A program made the translations under genes and the position numbers. Below are positions 26,443-37,859 of a DNA stretch of 63,789 nucleotides, piece after piece. How positions within the stretch are numbered: position 1 is the stretch's first letter; each line of letters begins with the position of its first letter. The notes under the pieces were generated by a model. It worked only from the letters and a program-made list of their open reading frames with translations, did not search any database and was not told where the DNA came from. Origin of the DNA: Alphaproteobacteria bacterium (GTDB lineage: Bacteria > Pseudomonadota > Alphaproteobacteria > Rhizobiales > Beijerinckiaceae); assembly GCA_016870035.1 (NCBI GenBank), contig VGCJ01000004.1:1-63789 (forward strand). Direction: 5' to 3'.

Positions 26443-26763
26443 GTGAAAGACATGTTCGGCATGATGAAGAAAGTGCAGGAAATGCAGTCAAAACTCGGCC
26501 AAGTACAGGCCGAGCTTGATGCGATGGAAGTCTCGGGTCAATCGGGTGGTGGGCTTGTGCAGGTCACACAAACCGTCAAAGGCCAGACAAAATCAATCTC
26601 GATTGATGCCTCGCTGTTAAAAGCTGATGAAAAAGAAATCGTCGAAGATCTTCTTGTGGCCGCCTTAAATGATGCGCGCGCGAAAGCCGATCAACTCACC
26701 GCCGATAAAATAGGCGCTTTGACCGCCGGCCTTCCCATTCCTCCGGGCATGAAATTGTTCTGA
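26443..26763 (+). CDS. ybaB: YbaB/EbfC nucleoid-associated protein
   Basis: A small DNA-binding protein of 106 residues, a dimer with tweezers shape in homologues. [20 protein letters not shown], then [19 protein letters not shown] and the C-terminal [10 protein letters not shown] match the family throughout. GTG at 26443 is chosen since ACGGAG sits eight bases upstream; ATG 26452 is the alternative. Its stop overlaps the recR start as TGATG. Confidence 0.95.
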   Translation: MKDMFGMMKKVQEMQSKLGQVQAELDAMEVSGQSGGGLVQVTQTVKGQTKSISIDASLLKADEKEIVEDLLVAALNDARAKADQLTADKIGALTAGLPIPPGMKLF

Positions 26764-27365
26764 TGGCCTCAATCGCCGGCCCCGAAATTGAAAGACTGAT
26801 TCAGCTTCTCGGCCAAGTGCCGGGATTGGGTCCGCGTTCAGCGCGTCGTGCCGCGTTGCATCTCATCAAAAAACGTGAACAGCTCTTAAGTCCGCTCACT
26901 GATGCCATGCAGATGGCGCGTGAAAAAATCATCACCTGCGAAACATGCGGCAATATTGATACGCTCGCGCCCTGCACGCTGTGCCGCGATGCGCGACGCG
27001 ATGAGACAATCCTTGTTGTTGTCGAAGATGTTGCCGATCTTTGGGCGCTTGAACGCGCAAGCGCCACCAATGGCCGCTATCATGTTTTGGGCGGCGTGCT
27101 TTCCGCTCTAGATGGCATTGGCCCGAAGGATTTGGCCTTGGATCAACTTGTCGCCCGCGCTTCATCTGGCGGTGTGCGCGAGGTTATTCTCGCCTTGAAT
27201 GCCACGGTCGACGGGCAAACAACCGCGCATTACATCACGGAACTGTTGTCGCCTTATGGAATAACGGTCACGAAATTGGCGCATGGTGTGCCGGTGGGCG
27301 GTGAGCTTGATTATCTCGATGAAGGCACATTGTCAGCTGCGATGCGGCAACGGACCGCATTATGA
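26763..27365 (+). CDS. recR: Recombination protein RecR
   Basis: Works with RecO and RecF to load RecA at gaps. 200 residues. A helix-hairpin-helix covers [20 protein letters not shown], a C4 zinc finger reads CETCGNID and CTLCRD, and the Toprim domain has [15 protein letters not shown] and [19 protein letters not shown]. It is overlapped with ybaB by one base and probably translationally coupled to it. Confidence 0.97.
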   Translation: MASIAGPEIERLIQLLGQVPGLGPRSARRAALHLIKKREQLLSPLTDAMQMAREKIITCETCGNIDTLAPCTLCRDARRDETILVVVEDVADLWALERASATNGRYHVLGGVLSALDGIGPKDLALDQLVARASSGGVREVILALNATVDGQTTAHYITELLSPYGITVTKLAHGVPVGGELDYLDEGTLSAAMRQRTAL

Positions 27366-27437
27366 TTTTTAGCAATAAAGGTGAACAATTTGGCTCCTCA
27401 TTCGTTCTGATTGTGTTTTTATAAGGAGTGAACTCAC

Positions 27438-29285
27438 GTGCACCGTCGTTTCATTGCGTTTTTGTTCCTCGTTTTCGGTTTCATTCCCTCACTCGCCTTT
27501 TCCGCTGATCTTCAGTGGCGTCATGCGCTTTCGCTGATGGGGGAACCGAAATACAAACCCGATTTCAAATATTTTGACTATGTAAATCCATTAGCGCCTA
27601 AAACTGGCGTGGTGCGTATTGCAGCCACAGGCGCTTTTGATAATTTCAATCTTGCGGTTGCCGGTGTCAAAGGACAACTCGGCGCGGGTATTGGTCTTCT
27701 TTACAACACGCTTCTTACACGTTCGCTTGATGAAGTTTCCACTGCCTATGGCGAATTGGCCGAAGCGGTCGCCTATCCCGACGATTTTACTTATGTGGTC
27801 TATCGATTGCGGGCGAATGCCAAATGGCATGATGGGACTGCCATCACACCAGACGATGTGATTTTCTCCTTTGAAGCGCTTAGGGCCAATAGCCCACAAT
27901 ATGCGGCTTATTATGCTCACGTTACGAAGGCAGAAAAAACAGCAGAGCGCGAAATCACATTCCGTTTTGATCAACCGGGCAATCGCGAATTACCGCAGAT
28001 CATCGGAGAATTTCCAATTTTGCCCAAACATTGGTGGAGCGCGAAAGATGCCTCCGGCAAACAACGATCGATCAACGAGACAACGCTTGAAGCGCCTTTG
28101 GGCTCAGGTCACTATCGAATAAAATCTGTCTCACCGGGTCGTTCGATCACTTATGAACGTGTGAAAGATTATTGGGGCACTGATTTACCAACATCGGTGG
28201 GCACAAATAATTTTGATGAGTTGCGCTATGAATATTTCCGTGATTCCACAGTTCAGCTTGAAGGCCTCAAGAGCGATCAATATGATTTCCGTCTTGAAAA
28301 TAGCGCGAAGAATTGGGCGACCGCCTATGAATTTCCGGCGGTGAAAGATGGCCGCGTTGTGCGTGAAGAATTTGCCGAACGCGCAACGGGCCGAATGCAA
28401 GGCTTCGCCATCAATCTTCGACGCGAGAAATTCAAAGATCAACGCGTGCGCCGCGCGCTCAATCTCGCATTTGATTTTGAAGAAATGAACAAGACCGTGT
28501 TCTTTGGTGCCTATAAGCGCATAGATTCCTATTTTGAAGGCACAGAGCTTGCCTCTTCAGATCTTCCGCAAGGATTAGAAAAGGAAATTCTCGAGAGCAT
28601 TAAAGATAAAGTGCCGGCGTCTATTTTTACGACGCCCTATAAAAATCCGGTCAATAGCACGCCACAAGCCGTGCGTGACAATTTGAAAGAAGCGGATCGT
28701 CTGTTGCGCGAGGCGGGTTATTCCGTGAAAGACGGCAAATGTTTGAACGCAAAAGGCGAACCCTTTACGATTGAGCTTCTTGCGAATGATCCAACATTTG
28801 AGCGCATTCTATTGTTCTGGAAACCATCGCTCGAAAAATTAGGCCTAACCGTCACAGTGCGCGTTGTTGATCCCGCGCAATATGAAAACCGCATGCGTGA
28901 TTTTGATTATGACATTACCACTGATCTTTGGGGACAATCGCTCTCGCCTGGTAATGAGCAACGCGAATTTTGGGGTACAGAGGCCGCGGCACAAAAAGGA
29001 TCCCGCAACACAATGGGAATTGCGGATAAAGCCATTGACGCTTTGATTGATCGCATTGCCTTTGCAAAATCACGCGACGAGCTCGTGGCTGCAACGCGCG
29101 CGCTTGATCGCGTTCTATTGTCTTATGAGTTCATCGTCCCGCAATGGACTTATGGCTTCTCACGCACCGCGCGCTGGAACCGCTTCTCGCATCCCGAAAA
29201 AATGCCCGAATATGGCGCCTCGGCTTTCCCCACAATATGGTGGTATGATGAAGCGAAAGCCAAAGAGACAGCTGCAAAGAATTAA
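27438..29285 (+). CDS. yejA: Peptide ABC transporter substrate-binding protein, YejA-like
   Basis: A periplasmic family 5 solute-binding protein of 615 residues. It has a signal peptide ([20 protein letters not shown], cleaved after AFS), then [19 protein letters not shown] and [10 protein letters not shown] typical of YejA. YejABEF imports oligopeptides, including the peptide-nucleotide microcin C in E. coli. The GTG start has AAGGAG nine bases upstream. The permeases and ATPase follow in order. Confidence 0.92.
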   Translation: MHRRFIAFLFLVFGFIPSLAFSADLQWRHALSLMGEPKYKPDFKYFDYVNPLAPKTGVVRIAATGAFDNFNLAVAGVKGQLGAGIGLLYNTLLTRSLDEVSTAYGELAEAVAYPDDFTYVVYRLRANAKWHDGTAITPDDVIFSFEALRANSPQYAAYYAHVTKAEKTAEREITFRFDQPGNRELPQIIGEFPILPKHWWSAKDASGKQRSINETTLEAPLGSGHYRIKSVSPGRSITYERVKDYWGTDLPTSVGTNNFDELRYEYFRDSTVQLEGLKSDQYDFRLENSAKNWATAYEFPAVKDGRVVREEFAERATGRMQGFAINLRREKFKDQRVRRALNLAFDFEEMNKTVFFGAYKRIDSYFEGTELASSDLPQGLEKEILESIKDKVPASIFTTPYKNPVNSTPQAVRDNLKEADRLLREAGYSVKDGKCLNAKGEPFTIELLANDPTFERILLFWKPSLEKLGLTVTVRVVDPAQYENRMRDFDYDITTDLWGQSLSPGNEQREFWGTEAAAQKGSRNTMGIADKAIDALIDRIAFAKSRDELVAATRALDRVLLSYEFIVPQWTYGFSRTARWNRFSHPEKMPEYGASAFPTIWWYDEAKAKETAAKN

Positions 29286-29302
29286 GGCATAAACTCACCT
29301 CC

Positions 29303-30430
29303 ATGCTCGCTTATATCCTCCGCCGCATTTTGCTCATGATCCCGACGCTCTTCGGGATCATGCTGATTTCGTTTGTGATGGTGCAATTTGCGCCCGGCGG
29401 CCCGATTGAACGGATCATTGCGCAAGTGCAACAAGGCACAGACACATCGGCAACCGCGCGAATTTCAGGTGGCTCTGGCGGTGATTTCGGCGGCCAATCA
29501 CAGCAGATGCAAGCGGGCTCGGCGGTGGCTGATGGTACGGTTTCAAAATATCGCGGCGCGCAAGGGCTCGATCCGAAATTCATCAAGCAGCTCGAAGCGC
29601 AATTTGGTTTTGACAAGCCGGCTTATGAGCGTTTCGCGGTGATGCTTTGGAATTATCTAAGATTTGATTTCGGAAAAAGCTATTTCCGCGATGTTTCAAT
29701 CCTTCATCTAATCAAAGAAAAACTTCCTGTTTCGATTTCGCTCGGGCTATGGATGACGCTTCTCTCCTATGCGATATCAATTCCGCTTGGTGTTGCCAAA
29801 GCCGTGCGTGAAGGGTCCCGCTTTGATATATGGACATCGGCAATTGTTATCATCGGCTACGCGATCCCGGGATTTCTCTTCGCAATCTTGCTCATCATTC
29901 TTTTTGGAGAAGGATCTTCTTTTGCGCCCCTCTTCCCTTTGCGTGGTCTCATATCAGAAAATTTTGCTGCTCTGCCTTGGTATTTAAATATCGCCGATTA
30001 TGCGCATCATCTCGCACTTCCTATTCTCTCGATGGCGCTTGGTGCCTTTGCGACGTCAACGCTGCTTACTAAAAATTCTTTCCTCGAGGAAATCCGTAAA
30101 CATTATGTACTGACCGCGCGGATGAAAGGCCTGTCCGAATCCCGTGTTCTTTATGGGCATGTGTTTCGAAATGCGATGTTGATTGTGATCGCAGGCTTTC
30201 CCGGTGCATTCATCTCGGCTTTTTTTGCCGGCTCACTTCTGATCGAAACCGTCTTTTCACTCGATGGTTTAGGTCTTCTTTCTTTTGAGTCGATTGTTAA
30301 TCGCGATTACGCCGTCGTTTTTGCTACGCTTTATATTTTTTCGCTTTTGGGCCTCATCGTAAATCTCATCTCGGATCTTATTTATACTTGGGTTGATCCG
30401 CGCATTGATTTTGAAACGCGTGAGGTGTGA
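29303..30430 (+). CDS. yejB: Peptide ABC transporter permease, YejB-like
   Basis: A 375-residue inner-membrane permease. [20 protein letters not shown] is the first membrane segment; a Gly/Gln-rich periplasmic insert (about 50-80) typical of YejB follows. The BPD_transp_1 core includes the EAA-like loop ending in [20 protein letters not shown]. It starts 17 bp after yejA and overlaps the region just before yejE. Confidence 0.94.
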   Translation: MLAYILRRILLMIPTLFGIMLISFVMVQFAPGGPIERIIAQVQQGTDTSATARISGGSGGDFGGQSQQMQAGSAVADGTVSKYRGAQGLDPKFIKQLEAQFGFDKPAYERFAVMLWNYLRFDFGKSYFRDVSILHLIKEKLPVSISLGLWMTLLSYAISIPLGVAKAVREGSRFDIWTSAIVIIGYAIPGFLFAILLIILFGEGSSFAPLFPLRGLISENFAALPWYLNIADYAHHLALPILSMALGAFATSTLLTKNSFLEEIRKHYVLTARMKGLSESRVLYGHVFRNAMLIVIAGFPGAFISAFFAGSLLIETVFSLDGLGLLSFESIVNRDYAVVFATLYIFSLLGLIVNLISDLIYTWVDPRIDFETREV

Positions 30431-30434
30431 TAAA

Positions 30435-31535
30435 ATGGCGCGCGCCTCGCTCTCGCCGATCAATAACCGCCGTTGGCAAAATTTCAAAGCCAATCGGCGT
30501 GGCTATGTCTCGTTATGGATCTTCTCAATTCTTTTTGTTCTCTGCCTTTTTGCGGAATTCATCGCCAATGATCGACCGATCTTCGTATCCTACAAGGGCG
30601 AATGGCTTGCTCCCGTCTTTATCGATTACCCGGAAGAGAAATTTGGCGGTTTTCTTGCTGAAACTGATTATCGCGATCCGGTGATCGCGGATGAAATTAA
30701 TGCGCATGGTTTCGCGCTGTGGCCGCCGGTCCGCTTTGCTTCAAACACCATTAGCCGCGATCTACCAAGTCCCGCACCGGCACCTCCGACATGGATGGAG
30801 CGTGAAGAAAATTGCGCCGCGATTGCCATGAAAAATGGTGGCGAGACCTGTCGTGATATCGAATGGAATTGGCTGGGCACAGATGATGGCGGTCGCGATG
30901 TGTTGGCGCGCATTATATATGGCTTTCGAATTTCAGTATTGTTCGGCTTGATCCTTGCGGCGATTTCATCCGTGATCGGCATTTTTGCGGGAGCGTTGCA
31001 GGGTTATTTTGGCGGTCGCCTTGATCTCATCTTCCAACGCTTTATCGAAATCTGGTCGGCTATCCCTGCGCTTTATCTCTTGATGATTTTATCCAATTTC
31101 TTTCAGCCAAGCTTTTTCACTTTGCTTTTTATATTGCTCCTGTTTTCTTGGGTGGCCCTTGTTCATGTGGTCCGTGCTGAATTCTTACGCGCACGAAATT
31201 TCGATTATGTGCGTGCCGCCCGCGCACTTGGTGTGTCAGATGCACGCATCATGTTCCGCCATGTTCTCCCCAATGCGATGGTGGCCACACTTACCTTTCT
31301 GCCCTTCATTTTGAATGGCTCGATCACGACGCTCACTTCGCTTGATTTTTTGGGTTTCGGCTTACCACCCGGTTCTCCTTCGCTTGGGGAACTGCTTCTT
31401 CAAGGTAAAGCCAATATCACCGCGCCGTGGCTCGGGTTGACAGGCTTCATGGTCATCGCGCTCATGCTTTCACTTTTGATTTTTATCGGCGAAGCGATCC
31501 GCGATGCGTTTGATCCGAGAAAGACTTTCTCATGA
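30435..31535 (+). CDS. yejE: Peptide ABC transporter permease, YejE-like
   Basis: A 366-residue permease partnering YejB. The N-terminus NNRRWQNFKANRRGYVSLWI precedes the first membrane segment, then a periplasmic loop, NWLGTDDGGRDVLARIIYGF, and the EAA-like loop VRAARALGVSDARIMFRHVL. The open frame extends to 30393 inside yejB; ATG 30435 with GAGGTG upstream is preferred. It overlaps yejF by four bases (ATGA). Confidence 0.94.
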   Translation: MARASLSPINNRRWQNFKANRRGYVSLWIFSILFVLCLFAEFIANDRPIFVSYKGEWLAPVFIDYPEEKFGGFLAETDYRDPVIADEINAHGFALWPPVRFASNTISRDLPSPAPAPPTWMEREENCAAIAMKNGGETCRDIEWNWLGTDDGGRDVLARIIYGFRISVLFGLILAAISSVIGIFAGALQGYFGGRLDLIFQRFIEIWSAIPALYLLMILSNFFQPSFFTLLFILLLFSWVALVHVVRAEFLRARNFDYVRAARALGVSDARIMFRHVLPNAMVATLTFLPFILNGSITTLTSLDFLGFGLPPGSPSLGELLLQGKANITAPWLGLTGFMVIALMLSLLIFIGEAIRDAFDPRKTFS

Positions 31536-33154
31536 ATGCAACGCCCCTTCTCTCCGTCTCAGACCTCTCCGTCGCCTTTCACAATGGTGACGAGACGACG
31601 CTTGCCGTTGATCGCGTCTCGTTTTCGATTCAGAAAGGTGAGACCGTCGCTTTGGTGGGTGAATCAGGATCAGGCAAATCGGTAACCGCCCTTTCGATCT
31701 TGAAATTGCTCACTTACCCGCCAGCATCACACCCATCAGGCCATGTTTTATTCAAAGGCGAAGATTTGCTTCATGCCGATGAAGAGGCGTTAAGGCGCGT
31801 TCGCGGCAATGAAATCACGATGGTATTTCAGGAGCCTATGACCTCGCTCAATCCGCTTCATACAATTGAGCGACAGCTTGGCGAGATTATTGCGCTGCAT
31901 TCTGGATTTAGCGGAGATCAAGCGCGCGCGCGCATTCTCGCCCTTCTCGAAGAAGTGGGTTTACGAGACGCGGCATTGCGTTTGAATGCGTATCCGCATC
32001 AATTATCGGGTGGTCAACGCCAACGCGTCATGATTGCCATGGCGCTTGCGAATGAACCTGATCTCTTGATCGCGGATGAACCGACCACGGCTCTGGACGT
32101 CACCATTCAAGCGCAGATTCTTGATCTTTTGAAAGAGATTCAAAAGCGCCGCAATATGGCGATCCTTTTCATCACCCATGATCTTGGCATTGTTCGCCGG
32201 CTAGCCGATCGCGTTTGCGTTATGACAAAGGGACAAATTGTCGAGCAGGGAGCGGTCAAAGACATTTTCACTTCACCACAACATGATTACCCGAAAAAAC
32301 TTTTAGCCGCAGAACCGAAAGGCACGGCAGAGCCGCTGCCTCAATCAGCACGGCTTCTTTTGAAAGCCGATCGCTTAAAAATCTGGTTTCCCATCAAGCG
32401 CGGCTTTCTGCAACGAACAGTAAGACATATCAAAGCCGTTAACGACATTTCGCTTGCGCTTCATGAAGGCGAAACTTTAGGCGTTGTTGGTGAATCAGGC
32501 TCCGGCAAAACCACGCTTGGTTTGGCGTTGTTGCGGTTGATTTCATCTGAGGGCCCAATTGTCTGGTTTGGCTCTTTGATCGACTCCTATTCATCAAAGA
32601 TGATGCGGCCCTTGCGGCGCGACATGCAGATCGTGTTTCAAGATCCTTTCGGGTCCTTGTCGCCGCGCCTATCGATTGCTGACATCATCGCCGAAGGTCT
32701 TGAGGTTCATCAGCCCCATCTTGGTGAACAGGAACGCGAGGCGCTTGTATCTTCTGCCCTGCGTGATGTCGGACTTGATCCCAAAACGCGTCATCGCTAC
32801 CCGCATGAATTTTCGGGCGGCCAGAGACAACGTATCGCGCTCGCGCGCGCGATAATACTCAATCCGAAATTTATCGTTCTCGATGAGCCAACCTCCGCGC
32901 TTGATATGTCCGTGCAAGCACAAATTGTTGAAATCCTTCGGGATCTACAAAAGACGCGCAAACTTGCTTATCTCATTATCAGTCACGATTTGAGAGTCGT
33001 CAAAGCACTCGCTCATCGCATTATGGTGATGCGCGAGGGTGTCGTCGTTGAGGAGGGGGAATCGGAAACGCTTTTCGCCAACCCGAAACAGGCCTATACA
33101 AAGGTGCTTTTAGACGCGGCCTTTCATCACAAGACCCGACAGGATTTACAATGA
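31532..33154 (+). CDS. yejF: Peptide ABC transporter ATP-binding protein with two ATPase domains, YejF-like
   Basis: 540 residues with two complete ABC domains. The first has Walker [12 protein letters not shown], signature [10 protein letters not shown] and Walker [13 protein letters not shown]; the second has [21 protein letters not shown] and [12 protein letters not shown]. This fused layout is normal for YejF. Its start overlaps yejE, and its stop overlaps the next gene by four bases, so the phosphatase downstream is probably in the same operon. Confidence 0.95.
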   Translation: MNATPLLSVSDLSVAFHNGDETTLAVDRVSFSIQKGETVALVGESGSGKSVTALSILKLLTYPPASHPSGHVLFKGEDLLHADEEALRRVRGNEITMVFQEPMTSLNPLHTIERQLGEIIALHSGFSGDQARARILALLEEVGLRDAALRLNAYPHQLSGGQRQRVMIAMALANEPDLLIADEPTTALDVTIQAQILDLLKEIQKRRNMAILFITHDLGIVRRLADRVCVMTKGQIVEQGAVKDIFTSPQHDYPKKLLAAEPKGTAEPLPQSARLLLKADRLKIWFPIKRGFLQRTVRHIKAVNDISLALHEGETLGVVGESGSGKTTLGLALLRLISSEGPIVWFGSLIDSYSSKMMRPLRRDMQIVFQDPFGSLSPRLSIADIIAEGLEVHQPHLGEQEREALVSSALRDVGLDPKTRHRYPHEFSGGQRQRIALARAIILNPKFIVLDEPTSALDMSVQAQIVEILRDLQKTRKLAYLIISHDLRVVKALAHRIMVMREGVVVEEGESETLFANPKQAYTKVLLDAAFHHKTRQDLQ

Positions 33155-33978
33155 GCTTCTCAAGAAAAGATCTTTTGATTGTTGCTGAAGTCTTGCGCGA
33201 AGCCGCGCGCGCAGAAATCATGCCGCGTTTTCGTTCCTTAAATGCGGATCAGATACGTCAAAAATCTTCAGCACTTGATCTTGTCACCGATGCGGATGAG
33301 GATGCCGAACGGTTTATCACCGCGCGTCTAAAAGTGCTCTTTCCACAATGCGCGGTCATCGGCGAGGAGAGCACTGAGAAAGACAAATCACTCCTATCAA
33401 AGATTAATGACCCTGATCTTCTATTCATTCTGGATCCCGTTGATGGCACGGCCAATTTTGCATCAGGACTCCCGCTCTTTGGTGTGATGGCGGCTGTTAT
33501 TTCAAAAGGCGAAATCATTGGTGGATTGATTTATGATCCACTCGGTGAAGATTGGGCACTCGCTCTTCGCGGTCAGGGCGCTTGGTTTCAAGCGCTTGAT
33601 GGCAAGACTCGCGATATGAAAGTGGCTCAACCCGCGCCGCTAAATCAAATGGTCGGGGGCGTGTCTTGGGGCTATGCTGATGAGCCTTTGCGCTCAACGC
33701 TCACAAAGAACATGTCGAAAGTCGCCGCTGGTGTTGCGCTTCGATGCGCGGCACACGAATATCGTTTAATGGCATCAGGCCATACGCATTTTACATTCTA
33801 CAACAAGTTGATGCCATGGGATCACGCGCCCGGATGGTTGATGCATCAAGAAGCAGGCGGCTATTCAGCGCTTCTTGATGGCGCACCCTATCGACCCGAT
33901 ATTCATAAAGGCGGCCTTCTCTGTGCGCCCGATCAAGCAAGCTGGCAGGTGCTTCATGATGCGCTTATGGTTCGTTGA
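33151..33978 (+). CDS. Inositol monophosphatase-family phosphatase
   Basis: A 275-residue metal-dependent phosphatase. Metal-binding motifs: GEEST near residue 71, DPVDGTANFASGLPLFG near 94, and WDHAPGWLMHQEAGG near 223. DLVTDADEDAERFI is the first acidic site. This family includes inositol, histidinol and 3'-phosphoadenosine phosphatases; the sequence does not single out a substrate. Coupled to yejF by a four-base overlap and followed after 12 bp by deoB. Confidence 0.88.
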   Translation: MSFSRKDLLIVAEVLREAARAEIMPRFRSLNADQIRQKSSALDLVTDADEDAERFITARLKVLFPQCAVIGEESTEKDKSLLSKINDPDLLFILDPVDGTANFASGLPLFGVMAAVISKGEIIGGLIYDPLGEDWALALRGQGAWFQALDGKTRDMKVAQPAPLNQMVGGVSWGYADEPLRSTLTKNMSKVAAGVALRCAAHEYRLMASGHTHFTFYNKLMPWDHAPGWLMHQEAGGYSALLDGAPYRPDIHKGGLLCAPDQASWQVLHDALMVR

Positions 33979-33990
33979 TCGCGAATAGAC

Positions 33991-35211
33991 ATGGCGCGCG
34001 CTTTTCTCATCATTCTTGACTCGGTTGGCTGCGGTGGCGCGACAGATGCCGCGCTTTATGGTGATGAAGGCGCAGACACACTAGGCCATATCGCTGAAGC
34101 CTGCGCGATGAGTGAAGGTGATCGCAAAGATTTGAGACAAGGCCCCCTTCGACTTCCTTATCTTAGCGCATTGGGGCTAAATGAGGCGTGCGCATATGCG
34201 ACCGGCAAGCGCCTTCCTCTCGCACCGACAGAACTGCATCCGTATTGTTTTTTTGCTACCGCAGAAGAAATTTCAAAAGGCAAAGATACGATTTCCGGCC
34301 ACTGGGAAATTGCTGGAGCGCCTGCTGATTTCGCTTTTGGATATTTTAAAGAGATTCAATATTCCTTTCCGCCCGAGTTGATCGAGGCCATATGCCGTGA
34401 GGGTCAAATTCCAAGCATAATCGGAAATTGTCACGCCTCCGGTACAGCCATCATCGAAGAACACGGCGAAGTACATATCAAAACCGGTCAGCCCATCATC
34501 TATACTTCTACTGACAGTGTCATTCAAATTGCGGCGCATGAAACATATTTCGGCTTGAAACGCCTTTATACGCTTTGTGAAATTGTTCGACGTCTTGTTG
34601 ATCCTTTGAAAATTGGCCGCGTCATCGCGCGACCCTTTATCGGCGAAACGTCAAAAACTTTTTCACGCACTGCGAACCGGAAAGATTATTCAATTCCACC
34701 GCCGCAAGGCACATTACTTGATCGAGCAGAGGCCGATAAACGATCGATCATTACGCTTGGAAAAATTGGTGACATTTTTACTCATCGCGCGACAGACCGT
34801 GAAGTGAAAGCCGCCGGCAATGAAGCGCTGTTTGATGCGTTGCTCAAGGAAGCCGACGCGCTCGCAGATGGTGGTTTGCTATTTGCCAATTTTGTTGATT
34901 TTGATTCCGAATTTGGCCATCGGCGCGATGTCGCGGGCTATGCCGCATGCCTTGAAGCATTTGATCGGCGTCTGCCATCTCTTTTTGAAAAATTGCATGA
35001 AGGCGATCTTCTTTTATTAACCGCCGATCACGGCAATGATCCCACATGGACAGGCACAGACCACACCCGCGAATGTGTGCCGATTGTGGGGCTCGCCAAA
35101 GACCAAGCGCCCCGCGCTTTAGGGAAAAGGAAAAGCCTCGCCGATAGTGGCGCAAGCATCGCCCAATGGCTTGATTTGCCGCCCGGACCTCAGGGCCACG
35201 GTTGGTTTTAA
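33991..35211 (+). CDS. deoB: Phosphopentomutase
   Basis: Interconverts ribose or deoxyribose 1- and 5-phosphates in nucleoside breakdown. 406 residues, family length. Alkaline-phosphatase-fold metal sites: [20 protein letters not shown] at the start, [28 protein letters not shown], and the C-terminal [20 protein letters not shown]. It lies between the IMPase gene and upp, a nucleoside and base salvage cluster. Confidence 0.97.
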   Translation: MARAFLIILDSVGCGGATDAALYGDEGADTLGHIAEACAMSEGDRKDLRQGPLRLPYLSALGLNEACAYATGKRLPLAPTELHPYCFFATAEEISKGKDTISGHWEIAGAPADFAFGYFKEIQYSFPPELIEAICREGQIPSIIGNCHASGTAIIEEHGEVHIKTGQPIIYTSTDSVIQIAAHETYFGLKRLYTLCEIVRRLVDPLKIGRVIARPFIGETSKTFSRTANRKDYSIPPPQGTLLDRAEADKRSIITLGKIGDIFTHRATDREVKAAGNEALFDALLKEADALADGGLLFANFVDFDSEFGHRRDVAGYAACLEAFDRRLPSLFEKLHEGDLLLLTADHGNDPTWTGTDHTRECVPIVGLAKDQAPRALGKRKSLADSGASIAQWLDLPPGPQGHGWF

Positions 35212-35335
35212 TCGGCACAGCCGCCGAAATTCGTGGAAAACAAGCGTGAGATCTCCGCTTCCCGTAAATGCCTGATGGCAGGCGGGGGCTCGTGCCTTAA
35301 AACTCCAAAAGGCGAACCCACACCGCGAGGCCATC

Positions 35336-35965
35336 ATGAAGGGCGTTACCGTCGTCGATCATCCGCTCGTCCAGCACAAACTCACTTTGATGCGCGACAA
35401 GGATCGCTCGACCACAAATTTCCGGCAACTCCTGAATGAGATCGGCATGTTGCTCGCCTATGAAGTCACGCGCGATTTGCCGCTCGAACTTGTCGATATC
35501 GAAACGCCGCTCGAGAAAACCAAGAAGCCGATGATCGCTGGCAAGAAACTTGTCTTTGCGCCCATCTTACGCGCAGGCGTCGGCTTTCTTGATGGCATGC
35601 TCTCGCTTGTGCCTTCGGCACGCGTCGCGCATATTGGTCTTTATCGCGATCCTGAAACGCTAACCGCGATTGAGTATTATTTCAAAGCACCAAGCGATGT
35701 GGCCGAGCGTCTTGTGCTTGTGCTCGATCCGATGCTCGCTACCGCTAATTCGGCCATTGCAGCGGTTGATAAATTAAAGAGCCGTGGGGTTACGGATCTG
35801 CGCTTTGTGTGTTTGCTCGCTGCGCCCGAAGGCATCGAAAAATTTACGAAAGAGCATCCCGATGTTCACATCTGGACCGCGGCCATCGACAGTCATTTGA
35901 ATGATCGCGGCTATATCGTACCTGGCTTGGGCGATGCAGGTGATCGTATGTATGGGACAAAGTGA
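35336..35965 (+). CDS. upp: Uracil phosphoribosyltransferase
   Basis: Salvages uracil to UMP using PRPP. 209 residues. Motifs: [20 protein letters not shown] at the start, [40 protein letters not shown] (PRPP loop) and [16 protein letters not shown] at the end. The start codon at 35336 follows a GCGAGG purine stretch. The 124 bp after deoB show no gene. Confidence 0.97.
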   Translation: MKGVTVVDHPLVQHKLTLMRDKDRSTTNFRQLLNEIGMLLAYEVTRDLPLELVDIETPLEKTKKPMIAGKKLVFAPILRAGVGFLDGMLSLVPSARVAHIGLYRDPETLTAIEYYFKAPSDVAERLVLVLDPMLATANSAIAAVDKLKSRGVTDLRFVCLLAAPEGIEKFTKEHPDVHIWTAAIDSHLNDRGYIVPGLGDAGDRMYGTK

Positions 35966-36025
35966 GAAACTTATCTTTTCAACCCCAGTTAAGATTATTA
36001 TTTCCTTCGCCCGACCTTATATCAT

Positions 36026-36877
36026 TCACCCGATATTTTTCACACGGAAGGGATGCGCGGGGTAAACGCCCAAAATTTTCACTTCGCGCGAGAAGAACTC
36101 GAGCTCTTCAAGTGCGAATTTTAGGCCCGCATCTTCTGGGTGACCGTCAACATCAGCCAAAAATTGCGTCGCCGAGAAAGAGCCATCCACCATATAGGAT
36201 TCAAGCTTCGTCATATTGACGCCGTTCGTCGCAAAACCGCCCAGCGCCTTATAAAGCGCTGCCGGTACGTTGCGTACGCGGAATAAAAATGTCGTAACCG
36301 TCGGACCATTATTCGGCTTGGTCCAGCGCGGCTCTTTCGACAAAATCACAAAGCGCGTGGTGTTGTTCTCCGAGTCTTCGACATTCTCGGCTAGCGTCTT
36401 CAACCCGTAAATCTCGCCTGCGAGTTTTGTCGCAAGCGAGGCTTTGCTTTTATCTTTCCACTCCGACACTTCGCGCGCCGAGCCAGCAGTATCTCCCGCA
36501 ATCACGGGCTTTAATCCATATTGGCGAATGATTTTACGGCATTGGCCGAGCGCATGAACATGGCTATGCACCGCTTTGATATCGTCAATCGTCGCGCCAG
36601 GAACGCCAAACAATTGAAAATGGATCGGCAGAAAATATTCGCCAATAATATGCAAACCCGATTGCGGCAGAAAATGATGAATATCGGCAACGCGACCGGC
36701 GAGTGAATTCTCAATCGGAATCATACCGAGTTCAGCCGTGCTATCTTGAATGGCACCGAGCGCGTCTTCAAACGAGGCGCAGGGCAAAGGCGTCCAATCA
36801 GGAAATACATCACGACACGCAATATCAGAATTCGCGCCGGGTTCACCTTGATAGGCAATCAATTTCTTCGCACTCAT
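36026..36877 (-). CDS. pheA: Prephenate dehydratase
   Basis: Converts prephenate to phenylpyruvate in phenylalanine synthesis. 283 residues. The PDT domain shows IAYQGEPGANSDIACRDVFP, LGMIPIENSLAGRVADIHH and TTRFVILSKEP; the C-terminal ACT domain includes VRNVPAALYKALGGFATNGV and the ESYMVDGSF motif for Phe feedback. Chorismate mutase is not fused. The start at 36877 has GAGG six bases upstream; the open frame begins two codons earlier. kdsB lies upstream on the same strand. Confidence 0.96.
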   Translation of the reverse strand: MSAKKLIAYQGEPGANSDIACRDVFPDWTPLPCASFEDALGAIQDSTAELGMIPIENSLAGRVADIHHFLPQSGLHIIGEYFLPIHFQLFGVPGATIDDIKAVHSHVHALGQCRKIIRQYGLKPVIAGDTAGSAREVSEWKDKSKASLATKLAGEIYGLKTLAENVEDSENNTTRFVILSKEPRWTKPNNGPTVTTFLFRVRNVPAALYKALGGFATNGVNMTKLESYMVDGSFSATQFLADVDGHPEDAGLKFALEELEFFSREVKILGVYPAHPFRVKNIG

Positions 36878-36929
36878 TATCATCCTCGATCCCTAAAAGT
36901 CTTTATCTTAATTTCTCAGTGATGTTTTC

Positions 36930-37676
36930 TCAGTGATGTTTCTTGCATGCCGCAATCACTTCGCGCGCACGTTCAAGATCATGCGGCGCATCGACGCCGA
37001 GTGGCACATCATCGACAAGAGCGGCATCAATGCGCATACCCACTTCAAGAGCACGCAATTGTTCAAGCCGTTCGCGAATTTCAAGCGGTGACGGCTTCAA
37101 CGTCACAAAACGTTGCAGTGCTGAACGCCGCCACGCATAAAGCCCGATGTGATGATAAAGCGGGCCGGGGCCTGTGGGCGCGGTCGCGCGCGTGAAATAA
37201 AGCGCACGGAAATGCGTTGGTCCAATGCCGCTCACAATCGCTTTCACAACATTGGGATCGGTCTTTTCTTCCTCGCGTTTGATCTCGGTGATCAAGGTCG
37301 CGATGTCGACGCTTTTATCGGCAAGCGGTGGCACGGAAGCGGCAATCGCTTCAGGGTCAATCGTCGGCAAATCGCCTTGCACATTCACGATTACATCGTG
37401 ACGCCCTTCGGGGTCGAAAGCCTCAACCGCCTCATGAATCCGGTCCGAGCCCGAGGGATGATCCGCCCTTGTCATGGTGGCAATGCCCCCCACACGCTCA
37501 ATTGCGGCGATCACTTCGGGCGTGTCGGTCGCCACAATCACGGGTCCGATGCCCGCTTCCTGCGCGCGACGCCAGACATGGACGATCATCGGCTCGCCAC
37601 AAATATCGGCCAAAGGCTTTCCCGGCAGGCGGGTCGAGGCCATTCGGGCCGGAATAAGGATGACTGGATCGGACAT
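36930..37676 (-). CDS. kdsB: 3-deoxy-manno-octulosonate cytidylyltransferase
   Basis: Activates Kdo as CMP-Kdo for lipopolysaccharide core synthesis, implying an LPS-bearing outer membrane. 248 residues. [20 protein letters not shown] is the nucleotide loop; [31 protein letters not shown] and [14 protein letters not shown] match the family. It stands between pheA and the divergent cytochrome gene. Confidence 0.97.
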   Translation of the reverse strand: MSDPVILIPARMASTRLPGKPLADICGEPMIVHVWRRAQEAGIGPVIVATDTPEVIAAIERVGGIATMTRADHPSGSDRIHEAVEAFDPEGRHDVIVNVQGDLPTIDPEAIAASVPPLADKSVDIATLITEIKREEEKTDPNVVKAIVSGIGPTHFRALYFTRATAPTGPGPLYHHIGLYAWRRSALQRFVTLKPSPLEIRERLEQLRALEVGMRIDAALVDDVPLGVDAPHDLERAREVIAACKKHH

Positions 37677-37859
37677 TTTGACTGCTTTGACGAATGAAGT
37701 GCGAATTTAGAGGCGGAATGACAAAAAGTATCACCCAGAAACCGCTTATACGAGTTGCCAAGACCGGCGCAAAGCGGGTAATCGGATGCGTCCGGAAAAA
37801 GAGGCCGCGCTTGGGCGCGCCCAGTCCGGTTTGCTTGGTGGGACTATCGGAGATTCGGA

